Shown here: piece after piece, positions 1 to 8,038 of the stretch
Numbering within the stretch: the first letter of the stretch is position 1
Layout: every line of letters begins with the position of its first letter
Source: Lysobacterales bacterium
GTDB lineage: Bacteria; Pseudomonadota; Gammaproteobacteria; Xanthomonadales; SZUA-5
Length of the DNA stretch: 64,000 nt
Assembly: GCA_022844135.1 (NCBI GenBank)
Contig: JALHMG010000023.1
Location: 22,625-86,624, forward strand
Direction of reading: 5' to 3'
Notes under the pieces: model-generated
What the model saw: only the letters and a program-made list of their open reading frames with translations
Databases searched by the model: none
What the model was told of the DNA's origin: nothing
Position numbers and translations under genes: made by a program

Positions 1-353
1 TCTTCCTCGTAGGCCGTCACTGTGCCGGTGACCAGGTATTGGGCGCCGGTGAGCTGACCGATCTTGGCGCCGGTGCCGGCCGCAACGCGACCAGATGCCG
101 CCAGATTCTGCTCATCGAGCACGGCACGGATTTGCTCGCGCTCGAGGACTTTGAACGCGCCGGTGGCGTTCAACTCGTTGCTCAACATGCCCGCGAGCTC
201 CCAGCCCACGCCGCCACGCCACCAACCCGCACCGGATTGGTTGTCGAACTCGGTCACTGCCACGGTGGGCTTGTCGCCTCGGGCCAGCACCACTTGCGGC
301 GCAACGGCCACGATCGCCAGCACGGAAGCAGTCAGTAGTTTCATCGCGCGCAT
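1..353 (-). CDS. CsgG/HfaB-like secretion protein, N-terminal part
   Basis: Only the first 117 or so codons are present; the gene runs off the left edge of the window. The protein opens with a hydrophobic signal peptide ending near an ALA-R-G-D boundary, followed by the motif KPTVAVTEFDNQS and a stretch about Leu-Glu-Arg-Glu-Gln and TGAQYLVTGTVT. This is the pattern of CsgG-family (curli production/assembly) periplasmic or outer-membrane proteins. The ATG at 353 is chosen because GGAGG lies seven bases upstream; the ATG at 344 would be too far away. Whether it serves curli export or only carries the CsgG fold cannot be told from this part. Confidence 0.75.
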   Translation of the reverse strand, partial: MRAMKLLTASVLAIVAVAPQVVLARGDKPTVAVTEFDNQSGAGWWRGGVGWELAGMLSNELNATGAFKVLEREQIRAVLDEQNLAASGRVAAGTGAKIGQLTGAQYLVTGTVTAYEE

Positions 354-441
354 CGAAGATCCTCCAGGTAAGGTGTGTGTCGAAAGTCTAACCGCTGTAA
401 ACGACAGGGTACGCAGTTTCGAACAGCGAAGGGCCATTGGG

Positions 442-589
442 GTTGTTGGTTGTTGGTTTCAGGCGCACACTCAATCCAAGAACCAACAATCGACAACCAA
501 GAGCCGCGTCAATCCCGTTGTTGGTTCTGGGTTCTTGGTTTCAGGCACACTCAATCTAACAACCAACAACCAAGAACCGCTTAATCCCG
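442..589. repeat. Two-copy AC-rich hairpin repeat (about 74 bp each)
   Basis: Two adjacent imperfect copies, 442-517 and 518-589, each run GTTGTTGGTT...TTTCAGGC...ACACTCAATC...AACCAACAA...AACCAAGAgCCGC..AATCCCG. Each copy is self-complementary at its ends (GTTGTTGGTT against AACCAACAA), so it can form a hairpin. The second copy overlaps the stop codon of apaH. The 3' end, CCAAGAACCGC, recurs at the end of the tracts in front of cydA and cydB, so these look like members of one repeat family. Confidence 0.75.
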
Positions 590-1444
590 GTCGCCCATTT
601 CATCGGCGCTGTCGCTGTCCTCGCCGTCGCGCCGGGTGCTCGGCACGGAGATGAACTCAGGTTGTGCGCCCAGCTTCAGAGCCGTCAGCGAGCCGCCCCA
701 CACGCAGCCGGTGTCGGTGCCGTATACGCCCATACCTTCGAAACGGCCCAACGCCGACCAGTGTCCGGTGACCACGCGGAAGTCGCGCGCCTTGTGGCCC
801 GGGACTTCGAACCACGGGTAGTAACCCGGTGGCTGGGTGCCGGGTGCGCCTTTTGCGTCGAAATTGAGCTGTCCCTGCGTGTCGCAAAAACGCAGCCGCG
901 TGAACACATTGATCGTTGCGCGGGTGCGATCCAGGCCCTTGAGGCGTCGGCTCCAGCCGCCCGGTTTGTCGCCATACATGCGCAGCAGCACGTTCTTGAA
1001 ATCTTTGTCGCGCAACTCGCGCTCGACGCGATCTGCCTCGCCGCGCGCACGCTCCAGGTTCCATTGCGGCGACAGGCCCGCATGGACCATGACGAAACGC
1101 AAGTCTGGGTCGTAATGCAGCAAAGGCCGGTGGCGCAGCCAGGTGATCAGCTCCTCGCCATCCGGGGCTTCGAGTACGCGCCTCAAGTCGGCGTTTTTCT
1201 GCCGACGTTCAAGCGGTTTAACGCTCTCGGCGACCAGATGTAAATCGTGGTTACCGAGCACGGCAACAGCCGCTTCGCCCAAGCCCTTGATGTAGCGGAG
1301 CGTTTCCAGCGACTGCCCGCCGCGGTTGACGAGATCGCCGGTAAACCAGAAGCGGTCGCGCGTTGGGTCGAACGCCAGCCGCTCGACCAGCCGCTGCAGC
1401 GAGTCGTAGCACCCTTGCACATCACCAACGGCGTAAATGGTCAA
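581..1444 (-). CDS. apaH: Symmetrical bis(5'-nucleosyl)-tetraphosphatase ApaH
   Basis: Hydrolyses Ap4A to two ADP in the cytoplasm. Metallophosphatase motifs are in order: GDVQGC (7-12), GDLVNRG (36-42), GNHD (64-67) and the later HAGLSPQW. The first motif has Gln where E. coli has His, as I recall for Pseudomonas-type ApaH. The reading frame stays open back to 1729 through a tandem repeat array, but the family begins right at the beta strand before GDxQG, so a TTG at 1444 is the most plausible start (287 aa; E. coli 280 aa). A second TTG a few codons upstream is also possible and no clear ribosome site decides. The acidic C-terminal tail overlaps the AC-rich repeat. Confidence 0.9.
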   Translation of the reverse strand: MTIYAVGDVQGCYDSLQRLVERLAFDPTRDRFWFTGDLVNRGGQSLETLRYIKGLGEAAVAVLGNHDLHLVAESVKPLERRQKNADLRRVLEAPDGEELITWLRHRPLLHYDPDLRFVMVHAGLSPQWNLERARGEADRVERELRDKDFKNVLLRMYGDKPGGWSRRLKGLDRTRATINVFTRLRFCDTQGQLNFDAKGAPGTQPPGYYPWFEVPGHKARDFRVVTGHWSALGRFEGMGVYGTDTGCVWGGSLTALKLGAQPEFISVPSTRRDGEDSDSADEMGDRD

Positions 1445-1559
1445 CGGCGCGACTCGCGATGGTTCCAACGCGCTTAATAGCGGGGGCCGACGCGGATGGC
1501 AATGAGGATGGTTGGCAGTTGCGGTCGTCAACGCATCGTAGGAGGGTCTCGATGCACAA

Positions 1560-1819
1560 AGGCAAAGCTGCGGACCATGGGTCCGCGTACCTAGGAGCAA
1601 AGGCAAAGCTGCGGACCGTGGGTCCGCGTACCTAGGAGCAAAGGCAAAGCTGCGGACCATGGGTCCGCGTACCTTGGAGCAAAGGCAAAGCTGCGGACCG
1701 TGGGTCCGCGTACCTAGGAGCAAAGGCAAAGCTGCGGACCATGGGTCCGCGTACCTAGGAGCAGAGGCAAAGCTGCGGACCGTGGGTCCGCGTACCTAGG
1801 AGCAAAGGCAAAGCTGCGG
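1560..1819. repeat. 41-bp tandem array of palindromic units (6.3 copies)
   Basis: Units start at 1560, 1601, 1642, 1683, 1724 and 1765, with a partial seventh at 1806-1819. Each 41-bp unit carries GCGGACC-RTG-GGTCCGC, a perfect 7-bp inverted repeat with a three-base loop, then GTACCTAGGAGCAA. The loop alternates strictly ATG, GTG, ATG, GTG, ATG, GTG, which makes an 82-bp higher-order repeat. The array fills the gap between apaH and nadA. Units abut without variable spacers, so it is not a CRISPR. Confidence 0.95.
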
Positions 1820-1831
1820 CCGCCGCTTATT

Positions 1832-1864
1832 GGTACGCGGACCCATGGTCCGCAGCTTTGCCTT
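1832..1864. repeat. Inverted copy of the 41-bp unit
   Basis: GGTACGCGGACCCATGGTCC and the following CGCAGCTTTGCCTT are the reverse complement of the array unit. It faces the truncated last unit (1806-1819), so AAGCTGCGG can pair with CCGCAGCTT at 1850-1858 to form a hairpin just upstream of the nadA promoter region. Confidence 0.85.
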
Positions 1865-1893
1865 GACTTATTTATGCTCATAAGTAGCATAAT
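1863..1893 (+). promoter_or_regulatory. Candidate nadA promoter and palindromic operator
   Basis: TTGACT at 1863-1868 can serve as a -35 box, with CATAAT at 1888-1893 as a poorly spaced (19 bp) -10. A perfect inverted repeat, TTATGCT-N7-AGCATAA, occupies 1872-1892, between and over these boxes, 20 bases before the nadA start. This is the usual place for a repressor. I do not recognise it as the enteric NadR box. Confidence 0.5.
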
Positions 1894-1911
1894 TCTCCCA
1901 ACTCGCCGCTC

Positions 1912-2916
1912 ATGGCCACTATGGACCGCCTCGACGTAGCTCCCGATGCTGATTTGACCAGCCATTACGCGCCGCTGTACGAGCGCGTTCAGCAGCGCAT
2001 TTCGCCGCTCGATTGGCAACTGCATCTGCCCAGCATCGATGCGATTTCCCGCCTCAAGCGCGAGCGCAATGCGGTGATCCTGGCGCACAACTATCAGGCG
2101 CCCGAAATCTTCAACACGGTGGCGGATATCACCGGCGATTCGCTGGCGCTGGCGCGACTGGCGATGGATGTGCAGGCCGATGTCATTGTCATGTGCGGCG
2201 TGCACTTCATGGCCGAGACGGCAAAGATATTGAATCCGACCAAGACCGTGCTGATTCCGGATCTGGCCGCCGGATGCTCGTTGTCCGAATCGATCACGGC
2301 GCGCGATATCGAGCTGTTGCGGCAGCAGTATCCAGGCGCGCCGGTGGTCACTTACGTCAATACGTCCGCGGCGGTCAAAGCCGCCTCCGACGTGTGCTGC
2401 ACCTCCGCCAATGCTGTCGACATCGTCAATGCGCAGGACAGCGACACGGTGATTTTCCTGCCGGATCGTTATCTGGGCGCCTACGTTGCCGCCAGGACCG
2501 ACAAGAAACTTGTGCTCTGGCACGGCGCGTGCGAAGTGCACGAGCGCTTTACGGGAGCCCAGATCCGCAGCCTGCGCGCGCCCGGCGTGCGCGTGCTGGC
2601 GCATCCGGAATGCCCGCCCGACGTGCTCTCGGAGGCCGATTTTGTCGGCTCCACCGCGGCGATGTCGGGCGACATTCGCGCCAGCGGCGCCACGCGCGTG
2701 CTGCTGATCACCGAGTGCTCGATGGCCGACAATCTGGCGGTAGAACTGCCCAACGTCGAATTCACTCGCCCGTGCAATCTGTGTCCGCATATGCGCCGGA
2801 TCACCTTGCCCAAGATCGAGCAGTGTTTGCGCGAGTTGAGCCCGGTGGTCGAGATCGATGCCGCCGTCATGGACGGCGCACGCCGGGCGTTGAAGCGCAT
2901 GCTGGACGGCCGCTGA
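1912..2916 (+). CDS. nadA: Quinolinate synthase NadA
   Basis: Condenses iminoaspartate with dihydroxyacetone phosphate to quinolinate in NAD synthesis; a cytoplasmic 4Fe-4S enzyme. The 334-aa protein shows AHNYQ near 58-62, Cys95 in VMCGVHFMAETAK, Cys207 in HGACEVH and CNLCPHM at 288-294, matching the three cluster cysteines of the family. ATG at 1912 or ATG at 1921 could start it; neither has a strong Shine-Dalgarno sequence. It follows a palindromic operator candidate and stands alone, with no nadB or nadC nearby. Confidence 0.97.
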   Translation: MATMDRLDVAPDADLTSHYAPLYERVQQRISPLDWQLHLPSIDAISRLKRERNAVILAHNYQAPEIFNTVADITGDSLALARLAMDVQADVIVMCGVHFMAETAKILNPTKTVLIPDLAAGCSLSESITARDIELLRQQYPGAPVVTYVNTSAAVKAASDVCCTSANAVDIVNAQDSDTVIFLPDRYLGAYVAARTDKKLVLWHGACEVHERFTGAQIRSLRAPGVRVLAHPECPPDVLSEADFVGSTAAMSGDIRASGATRVLLITECSMADNLAVELPNVEFTRPCNLCPHMRRITLPKIEQCLRELSPVVEIDAAVMDGARRALKRMLDGR

Positions 2917-3020
2917 GGCAGCGGCCGAATCCGGCGCGAGCAACATCCGATATAGCGCGCTCGGCGCGGACATGATCTAGTGTTGGCAGTCAACCCCGAA
3001 GTCGTTGCCGCCACTTTACG

Positions 3021-3965
3021 ATGTCCAGCAAACCCCACTACCGCCTGGTACAGACCGCAGCCGGCGTGCGCATGGTGCCGGCCAAAGCTGCGCCGCCACC
3101 GCCGCCGCCCTGGCGCGCCTATGCGCGGCTGATGCGCCTGGACAAGCCGGTGGGCATTTTGCTGCTGCTATGGCCGACGCTGTGGGCACTGCTGCTGGCC
3201 GCAAACGGCGTGCCGCCGCTGGGCACGCTGGCGATCTTCGTCGCTGGCGTCGTGCTCACGCGCTCGGCGGGTTGTGTGATCAACGACTACGCCGATCGCT
3301 GGCTCGATCCCAACGTCGAGCGCACCAAATCGAGGCCACTGGCGACCGGCGAAGTCACGCCGCGCGGCGCGCTCACGCTGTTTGCGATCCTGATGCTCAC
3401 GGCGCTGTGCCTGGTGTTGCTGACCAATACGCTGACCATCGCGCTGGCCGTCGTCGCCGCTGTGCTGGCGGTGGTCTATCCCTTCTGCAAGCGTGTCATC
3501 GCTTTTCCACAGGTGATCCTCGGCGCCGCTTTCAGCATGGCCATCCCGATGGCGTACACGGCAGTGCGCGGGGAAATCGATCCGGTCGCGGTGCTGGTGT
3601 TTTGCGCCAATCTGCTCTGGACCACGGCGTACGACACGCTTTACGCCATGGTCGATCGCGACGATGACATCCAGGCCGGCGCCAAGTCCACGGCCATCTT
3701 GTTCGGCGATCTGGATCTGGTTGCCACTGGCATCCTGCACGCCAGCGCGCTCGGCACTTTGGCGCTCGCCGGTCACCGCGCTGAACTGGGTGGGCCGTAC
3801 TACGTCGGCCTCGGATTCGCCGCCGCCCTGATGGCCTGGCAACTGTGGTACGCCCGAGATCGCGAACGCGAGGCCTGTTTTGCGGCGTTCAAGGCCAACA
3901 ACTGGGTGGGATTGGCGATAACCGTTGGCTTGGCGGTTGCCTTGATCGCAGATACACAACCTTAA
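3021..3965 (+). CDS. ubiA: 4-hydroxybenzoate polyprenyltransferase UbiA
   Basis: Transfers the polyprenyl chain to 4-hydroxybenzoate in ubiquinone synthesis, in the inner membrane. The 314-aa protein has the first Asp-rich motif NDYADRWLD (88-96) followed by VERTKSRPL, the second YDTLYAMVDRDDD near 213-225, and several hydrophobic helices. The first 30 residues form an unusual Pro/Ala-rich leader (AKAAPPPPPP) before the family start near WRAYARLMRLDKP, so the true start could be internal, though no better start codon with a ribosome site is evident. A hairpin terminator follows. Confidence 0.95.
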   Translation: MSSKPHYRLVQTAAGVRMVPAKAAPPPPPPWRAYARLMRLDKPVGILLLLWPTLWALLLAANGVPPLGTLAIFVAGVVLTRSAGCVINDYADRWLDPNVERTKSRPLATGEVTPRGALTLFAILMLTALCLVLLTNTLTIALAVVAAVLAVVYPFCKRVIAFPQVILGAAFSMAIPMAYTAVRGEIDPVAVLVFCANLLWTTAYDTLYAMVDRDDDIQAGAKSTAILFGDLDLVATGILHASALGTLALAGHRAELGGPYYVGLGFAAALMAWQLWYARDREREACFAAFKANNWVGLAITVGLAVALIADTQP

Positions 3966-3980
3966 GGAATCCGGCGCTTC

Positions 3981-4010
3981 ACGGAACGCCGAGTTTCACT
4001 CGGCGCTTTT
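3981..4010 (+). terminator. Rho-independent terminator after ubiA (dispersed 30-bp hairpin)
   Basis: CGCCGAGT-TTC-ACTCGGCG (3987-4005) is followed by CTTTT and further T-rich sequence. It lies between the converging ubiA and trxC. The identical 30 bp, including flanks ACGGAA and CTTTT, occurs again at 50743-50772. Confidence 0.85.
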
Positions 4011-4110
4011 GCTGTTGTTGTTTTGCTGCCGCCGGAGACGCGCCGGGCATGCCGGGCGCAGCTCGGCGTTCCGTTGAGGCTGGATCGGAGCGCGACGCGA
4101 TCTGTCGCCG

Positions 4111-4560
4111 TCAACCTTTCGCGTAACGCGCAAAGGCCTCGCGCGCGAAACGCTCAATCTCCCCGGCTGAGATCGCGCCGGATTGCCGGGCAATCTCCTG
4201 GCCGCGGTGAAACAGCGCCAAGGTCGGAATACTGCGTATCGCAAAACGCGCACCGAGCTCGGGCTGCGCCTCGGTATCGACTTTCGCCAGGCGAAACTGC
4301 GGTTCCATCGCGCGCGCCGCTGCCGCGAACGCCGGCGCCATCGCCCGGCACGGCGGGCACCAGGGCGCCCAGAAATCGACCAGCAAGGGGATCTCGCTGC
4401 GCGTCGCGTGCGCATCGAAGCTGGCCGCAGTCAACGTCACGGGCTGCTGTTGAAACAGTGGCGAGCGGCATTTCCCGCAGCGCGGTGCATCGTACAGCCG
4501 GACACTCGGAATGCGGTTCAAACCCGAGCAATCGGGGCAGGCGAGGATGAGAGTGTCCAT
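4111..4560 (-). CDS. trxC: Thioredoxin 2 (TrxC-type) with zinc-binding N-terminus
   Basis: Cytoplasmic disulfide reductase. The 149-aa protein has an N-terminal zinc ribbon (Cys8, Cys11, Cys28, Cys31: CPDC and CGKC) followed by a thioredoxin fold with cis-proline region SIPTLALFHRG. The active site is WCPPC (67-71) instead of the usual WCGPC, which in other oxidoreductases changes the redox potential; its effect here is unknown. Length equals that of TrxC. It converges on ubiA across the shared terminator and diverges from the BNR protein gene. Confidence 0.93.
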   Translation of the reverse strand: MDTLILACPDCSGLNRIPSVRLYDAPRCGKCRSPLFQQQPVTLTAASFDAHATRSEIPLLVDFWAPWCPPCRAMAPAFAAAARAMEPQFRLAKVDTEAQPELGARFAIRSIPTLALFHRGQEIARQSGAISAGEIERFAREAFARYAKG

Positions 4561-4727
4561 GAAAAGATCCCAACACGATGACCGATACCTGGGGCGGTCG
4601 AAGCGACTATTCAATAGTGGCCGCAGGCCGCCTGAAGGTCGCGGAACTGCGTTGAGGAATCTGCCGGACACCACACTGAGCGTCATCCCAGTTATCGTTC
4701 GGCTCCCCGCACCAAGGACCCAATACG

Positions 4728-7712
4728 ATGACGCGCCTCGCTCTTTGTGCTGCATTGCTCGCCGCGTTGCCGGCGGCCGCCACCACTCGCACGGCACCGG
4801 CAGAGCGCTGGGCGGCTTGGGAGCGCCATCAGGCGCTGGAGCAATCCAGCCCTCTCAAAGGACTGACGTGGCGCTCGATCGGGCCCACCGTGCAGGGCGG
4901 GCGCATTGTGGATATCGAAGTGCACCCTAAGGATCCATATACGTTTTACGTGGCGTATGCCTCGGGTGGCGTGTGGAAAACCACCAATAACGGTGTCAGT
5001 TTCACGCCGCTGTCCGATGGTTTGCCGACGACGATCTCCGGGGACATCGCCCTCGATCCGAACGATCCGCAGGTCTTGTGGATCGGCACTGGCGAGCCGA
5101 ATTCCTCGCGCTCGTCGTACTCCGGTTTAGGCGTGCTCGTCAGTCGCGATGGTGGCGCCACGTTTACGCCCAGCGGGCTGGACGACGCCGATCGGATCGC
5201 GCGCGTGCTGGTCGATCCCAACGACAGCAAGCGCATCTTCGTCGCCGTGCAAGGCGCGCTGTACACGCCCGGCGGACGCCGCGGCGTATTCCGCAGCGAC
5301 GATGGCGGCCAGACCTGGCAGCAGGTGCTCAAGGGCAGCGGCGAATGGACTGGCGCCATCGATTTGATCTTCGATCCGACGGACTCGAAAACCGTCTACG
5401 CGGCGCTTTGGGAGCGCTCGCGCAGCGCCTTCAACTTCACCGAGGGCGGCAAGGGCTCGGGTGTGTACAAGAGCCAGGATGGCGGCGACACCTGGACGCG
5501 TCTGCCAGGTTTTCCGCAAGGCGAACATATCGGTCGCATCGGTCTGGCGATTTCGAAGGCCGCACCGAATCGGGTTTATGCGGGCATCGATAATCAGGAG
5601 CCGCTGCCGGCCGACTTGCTCGACGCGGGCGATCGGCCATTGTCGCCGGCGCGGCTCAAAACGATGAGCAAAGAGGAGTTTCTGCGCCAGGACCCGGAGG
5701 AGATCGAAATCTTCATTCGCGGCGCGGACTTCGATCCAAGCATCGATGCCGCAGCGCTGACGGCGAAAATCGAAAAAGACGAGCTGACGATGGATCAGTT
5801 GCGCGCCAAACTGATCGATGGCAACGCGGCGCTGTTCAGCACCGATATTCGCGGCCTCGACATTTGGCGCAGCGACGATGCTGGCGCGGCGTGGTCGCGG
5901 GTCAACGAGAAGCCGATTCGCGATTTCACCTACACCTACGGGTATTACTTCGGCGAGATTCGCGTCGCACCCGATAACGCCGATCGCCTCTACGTGATGG
6001 GTGTGCCAACGGCGATCAGCGAAGACGGCGGCAAGACCTGGAGCGGGCGAATCAACCAGGCCGATGTGCATGTCGACCATCATGCTTTCGAGATCGATCC
6101 GGCCGACCCCAGGCGTATCTTGAACGGCAACGACGGCGGCCTGGACGTGAGCTACGACGGCGGCGCGACGTGGCTCAAACTCGACCGTCAATCGGTGGGC
6201 CAGAGCTACGCGCTGACCGTGGACATGGAGAGCCCGTACAACGTCTATACCGGGATGCAGGACAATGGCACCTGGAAGGGTTCGAGCACGCTGGATCCAT
6301 CGCGTCCGGGCGGCTTCTGGGAAGGCGGCGGCGATGGCTGGTCGTTCTTGAACGGCGGCGATGGCATGCAAATCCAGGTCGACCCGCGCGACTCTGGCGT
6401 GGTCTACACCGGCTACCAGTTCGGTTGGTATCAACGTAGCGGCAAGGACGGCGGCGAGGTTCGCCCGCGTCCCGGATTGACCGACCCCGCGCTGCGCTAC
6501 AACTGGAATACGCCGATCCTGCTGAGCCCGCACAGTCCGGACACGCTGTATTTCGGTGCCAACAAAATGTTTCGTTCGCTGGATCGCGGCCAGACGTGGC
6601 GTGCGATCTCGGACGATCTGACGCGCGACACGCGGCGCGGCGATGTACCGTATGCGACGATCACGACCATCAGCGAGTCGCCGCGCGAGTTTGGCCTGCT
6701 GGCGGCCGGCACCGACGATGGCCTGGTGTGGGTCTCCGAGGATGGCGGCGTCGAGTGGCGCGAAGTGACGCGCGGATTGGCCAAGGGCCGTTGGATCAGT
6801 CGCGTGGTGTTGTCGGCGCACCAGCGCAACCGTTTGTTCGTCACCCAGACCGGCTATCGCCTGGACGACCAAACCGCGTATGTGTGGGTCAGCGAAGACC
6901 TGGGCCGCAGTTGGCGTTCGCTCGCCACGGGCTTGCCGAACGAACCGGTGAGCGTCATCGAAGAAGATCCGGTCAACAGCGATTTGATCTACCTTGGGAC
7001 CCAACGTGGCGTCTATGCCAGCTGGGATCGCGGTCAGGGCTGGATGGCTTTACAACAGGGTCTGCCGAACGTACCGGTGCACGACCTGGTGGTGCATCCG
7101 CGCGAGCGCGAGTTGGTTGCGGGTACGCACGGGCGCAGCGTGTGGATCGCCGATGTGCTGCCGTTGCAAGACTTGACTGCCGAAGTCCGCGCCAAGCCGC
7201 TGCATGTGTTCTACGTACCTGAAGTCAGCGCCTCGCGCGGCTGGCGCAGCACCAGCAACCCGTGGTTCGCGCATATCGATCAGCCGGACAAAGTCGTGTT
7301 TCATTTTTGGGCCAAGGAATCGGGACCGGTGGCCATCACGGTGGCCGACAGCGAAAAGCAGGCGGTGCGGAAAATGCAGGCGGAAGCGATCGCGGGCCTG
7401 AATCGCTTTGAATACGACCTCAAGGTCGATGGCGAGCTGGCGATACCGGCGGAAGCGGCGCGGGTCAAGAAGGCGGCGGAGAAGGCTGCCGCGGATGCGG
7501 ACGCGAACGCGGCGCCGAGCAGCAAAGGCGAGCTGGCGAAATACCCGCTCGCCGAAAGCCAGCGCCTCGGCCATCCGCTGTACATCACCGCCGGCGACTA
7601 CACGATCGCGTTGACGCAGGGCACTGCGAGCAGCGAAGCCAAGCTCAAGGTCAATGCACCCAAGGCCTTTGAGCCGCGACAGAAGCCGAAGTACAAACTG
7701 CGCGGCCGCTGA
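4728..7712 (+). CDS. Secreted BNR/sortilin-type beta-propeller protein
   Basis: A 994-aa protein with a signal peptide (cleavage likely after ALPAAA near residue 18). It carries many Asp-box/BNR turns of the type S-x-D-x-G-x-T-W (SRDGGATF, SDDGGQTW, SQDGGDTW, SEDGGKTW, SLDRGQTW, SEDGGVEW, SEDLGRSW), typical of VPS10/sortilin-like WD40/YVTN propellers annotated as glycosyl hydrolase-like. The last 150 residues are Ala/Lys-rich and separate. AAGGA lies nine bases before the ATG. The substrate is not evident; these proteins are common secreted or outer-membrane proteins in this order. Confidence 0.9.
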   Translation: MTRLALCAALLAALPAAATTRTAPAERWAAWERHQALEQSSPLKGLTWRSIGPTVQGGRIVDIEVHPKDPYTFYVAYASGGVWKTTNNGVSFTPLSDGLPTTISGDIALDPNDPQVLWIGTGEPNSSRSSYSGLGVLVSRDGGATFTPSGLDDADRIARVLVDPNDSKRIFVAVQGALYTPGGRRGVFRSDDGGQTWQQVLKGSGEWTGAIDLIFDPTDSKTVYAALWERSRSAFNFTEGGKGSGVYKSQDGGDTWTRLPGFPQGEHIGRIGLAISKAAPNRVYAGIDNQEPLPADLLDAGDRPLSPARLKTMSKEEFLRQDPEEIEIFIRGADFDPSIDAAALTAKIEKDELTMDQLRAKLIDGNAALFSTDIRGLDIWRSDDAGAAWSRVNEKPIRDFTYTYGYYFGEIRVAPDNADRLYVMGVPTAISEDGGKTWSGRINQADVHVDHHAFEIDPADPRRILNGNDGGLDVSYDGGATWLKLDRQSVGQSYALTVDMESPYNVYTGMQDNGTWKGSSTLDPSRPGGFWEGGGDGWSFLNGGDGMQIQVDPRDSGVVYTGYQFGWYQRSGKDGGEVRPRPGLTDPALRYNWNTPILLSPHSPDTLYFGANKMFRSLDRGQTWRAISDDLTRDTRRGDVPYATITTISESPREFGLLAAGTDDGLVWVSEDGGVEWREVTRGLAKGRWISRVVLSAHQRNRLFVTQTGYRLDDQTAYVWVSEDLGRSWRSLATGLPNEPVSVIEEDPVNSDLIYLGTQRGVYASWDRGQGWMALQQGLPNVPVHDLVVHPRERELVAGTHGRSVWIADVLPLQDLTAEVRAKPLHVFYVPEVSASRGWRSTSNPWFAHIDQPDKVVFHFWAKESGPVAITVADSEKQAVRKMQAEAIAGLNRFEYDLKVDGELAIPAEAARVKKAAEKAAADADANAAPSSKGELAKYPLAESQRLGHPLYITAGDYTIALTQGTASSEAKLKVNAPKAFEPRQKPKYKLRGR

Positions 7713-7719
7713 CATCGTC

Positions 7720-7801
7720 GGGTCGAAGTTTCCTGCGGAAACTTTGACCCGGTTTTAGGGCCACGTGCCAAAGTTTCCTGCGGAAACTTTGACCCGGTTT
7801 T
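7720..7801 (+). terminator. Duplicated hairpin terminator behind the BNR gene
   Basis: GGGTCGAAGTTTCC-TGC-GGAAACTTTGACCC (7720-7750) is an almost perfect 14-bp stem followed by GGTTTT. A 31-bp core (7726-7756) is repeated exactly at 7771-7801, again ending in a T run, giving two terminator-like hairpins 45 bp apart. Confidence 0.75.
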
Positions 7802-7821
7802 CAAGCAGGGCATACCCGCGG

Positions 7822-7842
7822 AGCGAAAACGTGGTTTTCGCT
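7822..7842. repeat. Short perfect inverted repeat
   Basis: AGCGAAAAC-GTG-GTTTTCGCT forms a perfect 9-bp stem with a three-base loop in the gap between the BNR gene and the nuclease gene. The rest of the gap up to 8038 holds no gene I can support. A GTG-loop hairpin, TTGACA at 7979-7984 and the inverted repeat CACTGTG/CACAGTG (7983-8008) may belong to the nuclease promoter. Confidence 0.5.
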
Positions 7843-8038
7843 GCGCGAGTCGTTGGCCGCTTTGGCCCAGCAAATTCCTTCGGAAGCGAAAGACCGCACT
7901 TCACATGTCGCAACGAATCCCCTGCGAGTCAGCAACAGCGGGACAACCGACTGCAACCAAATCTTCAAATTCTGTTCATTGACACTGTGATCACGGATCG
8001 GCACAGTGCGCGACCTTTTTTCGGGTTGGGGAACGCGA

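Noticed and set aside
1445..1729. N-terminal extension of ApaH through the 41-bp array
   Set aside because: The frame is open only because the repeat lacks stops; the translation is cyclic repeat sequence and ApaH starts right at its first beta strand.
1560..1819. CRISPR array
   Set aside because: Units abut with no variable spacers and there are no cas genes.
5127..7004. Long minus-strand open frame under the BNR gene
   Set aside because: Shadow frame of GC-rich DNA; no domain signature, whereas the plus strand has clear BNR motifs.
7983..8008. CRP/Clp site before the nuclease gene
   Set aside because: CACTGTG and CACAGTG are symmetric but spaced 12 bases apart, which does not match TGTGA-N6-TCACA.
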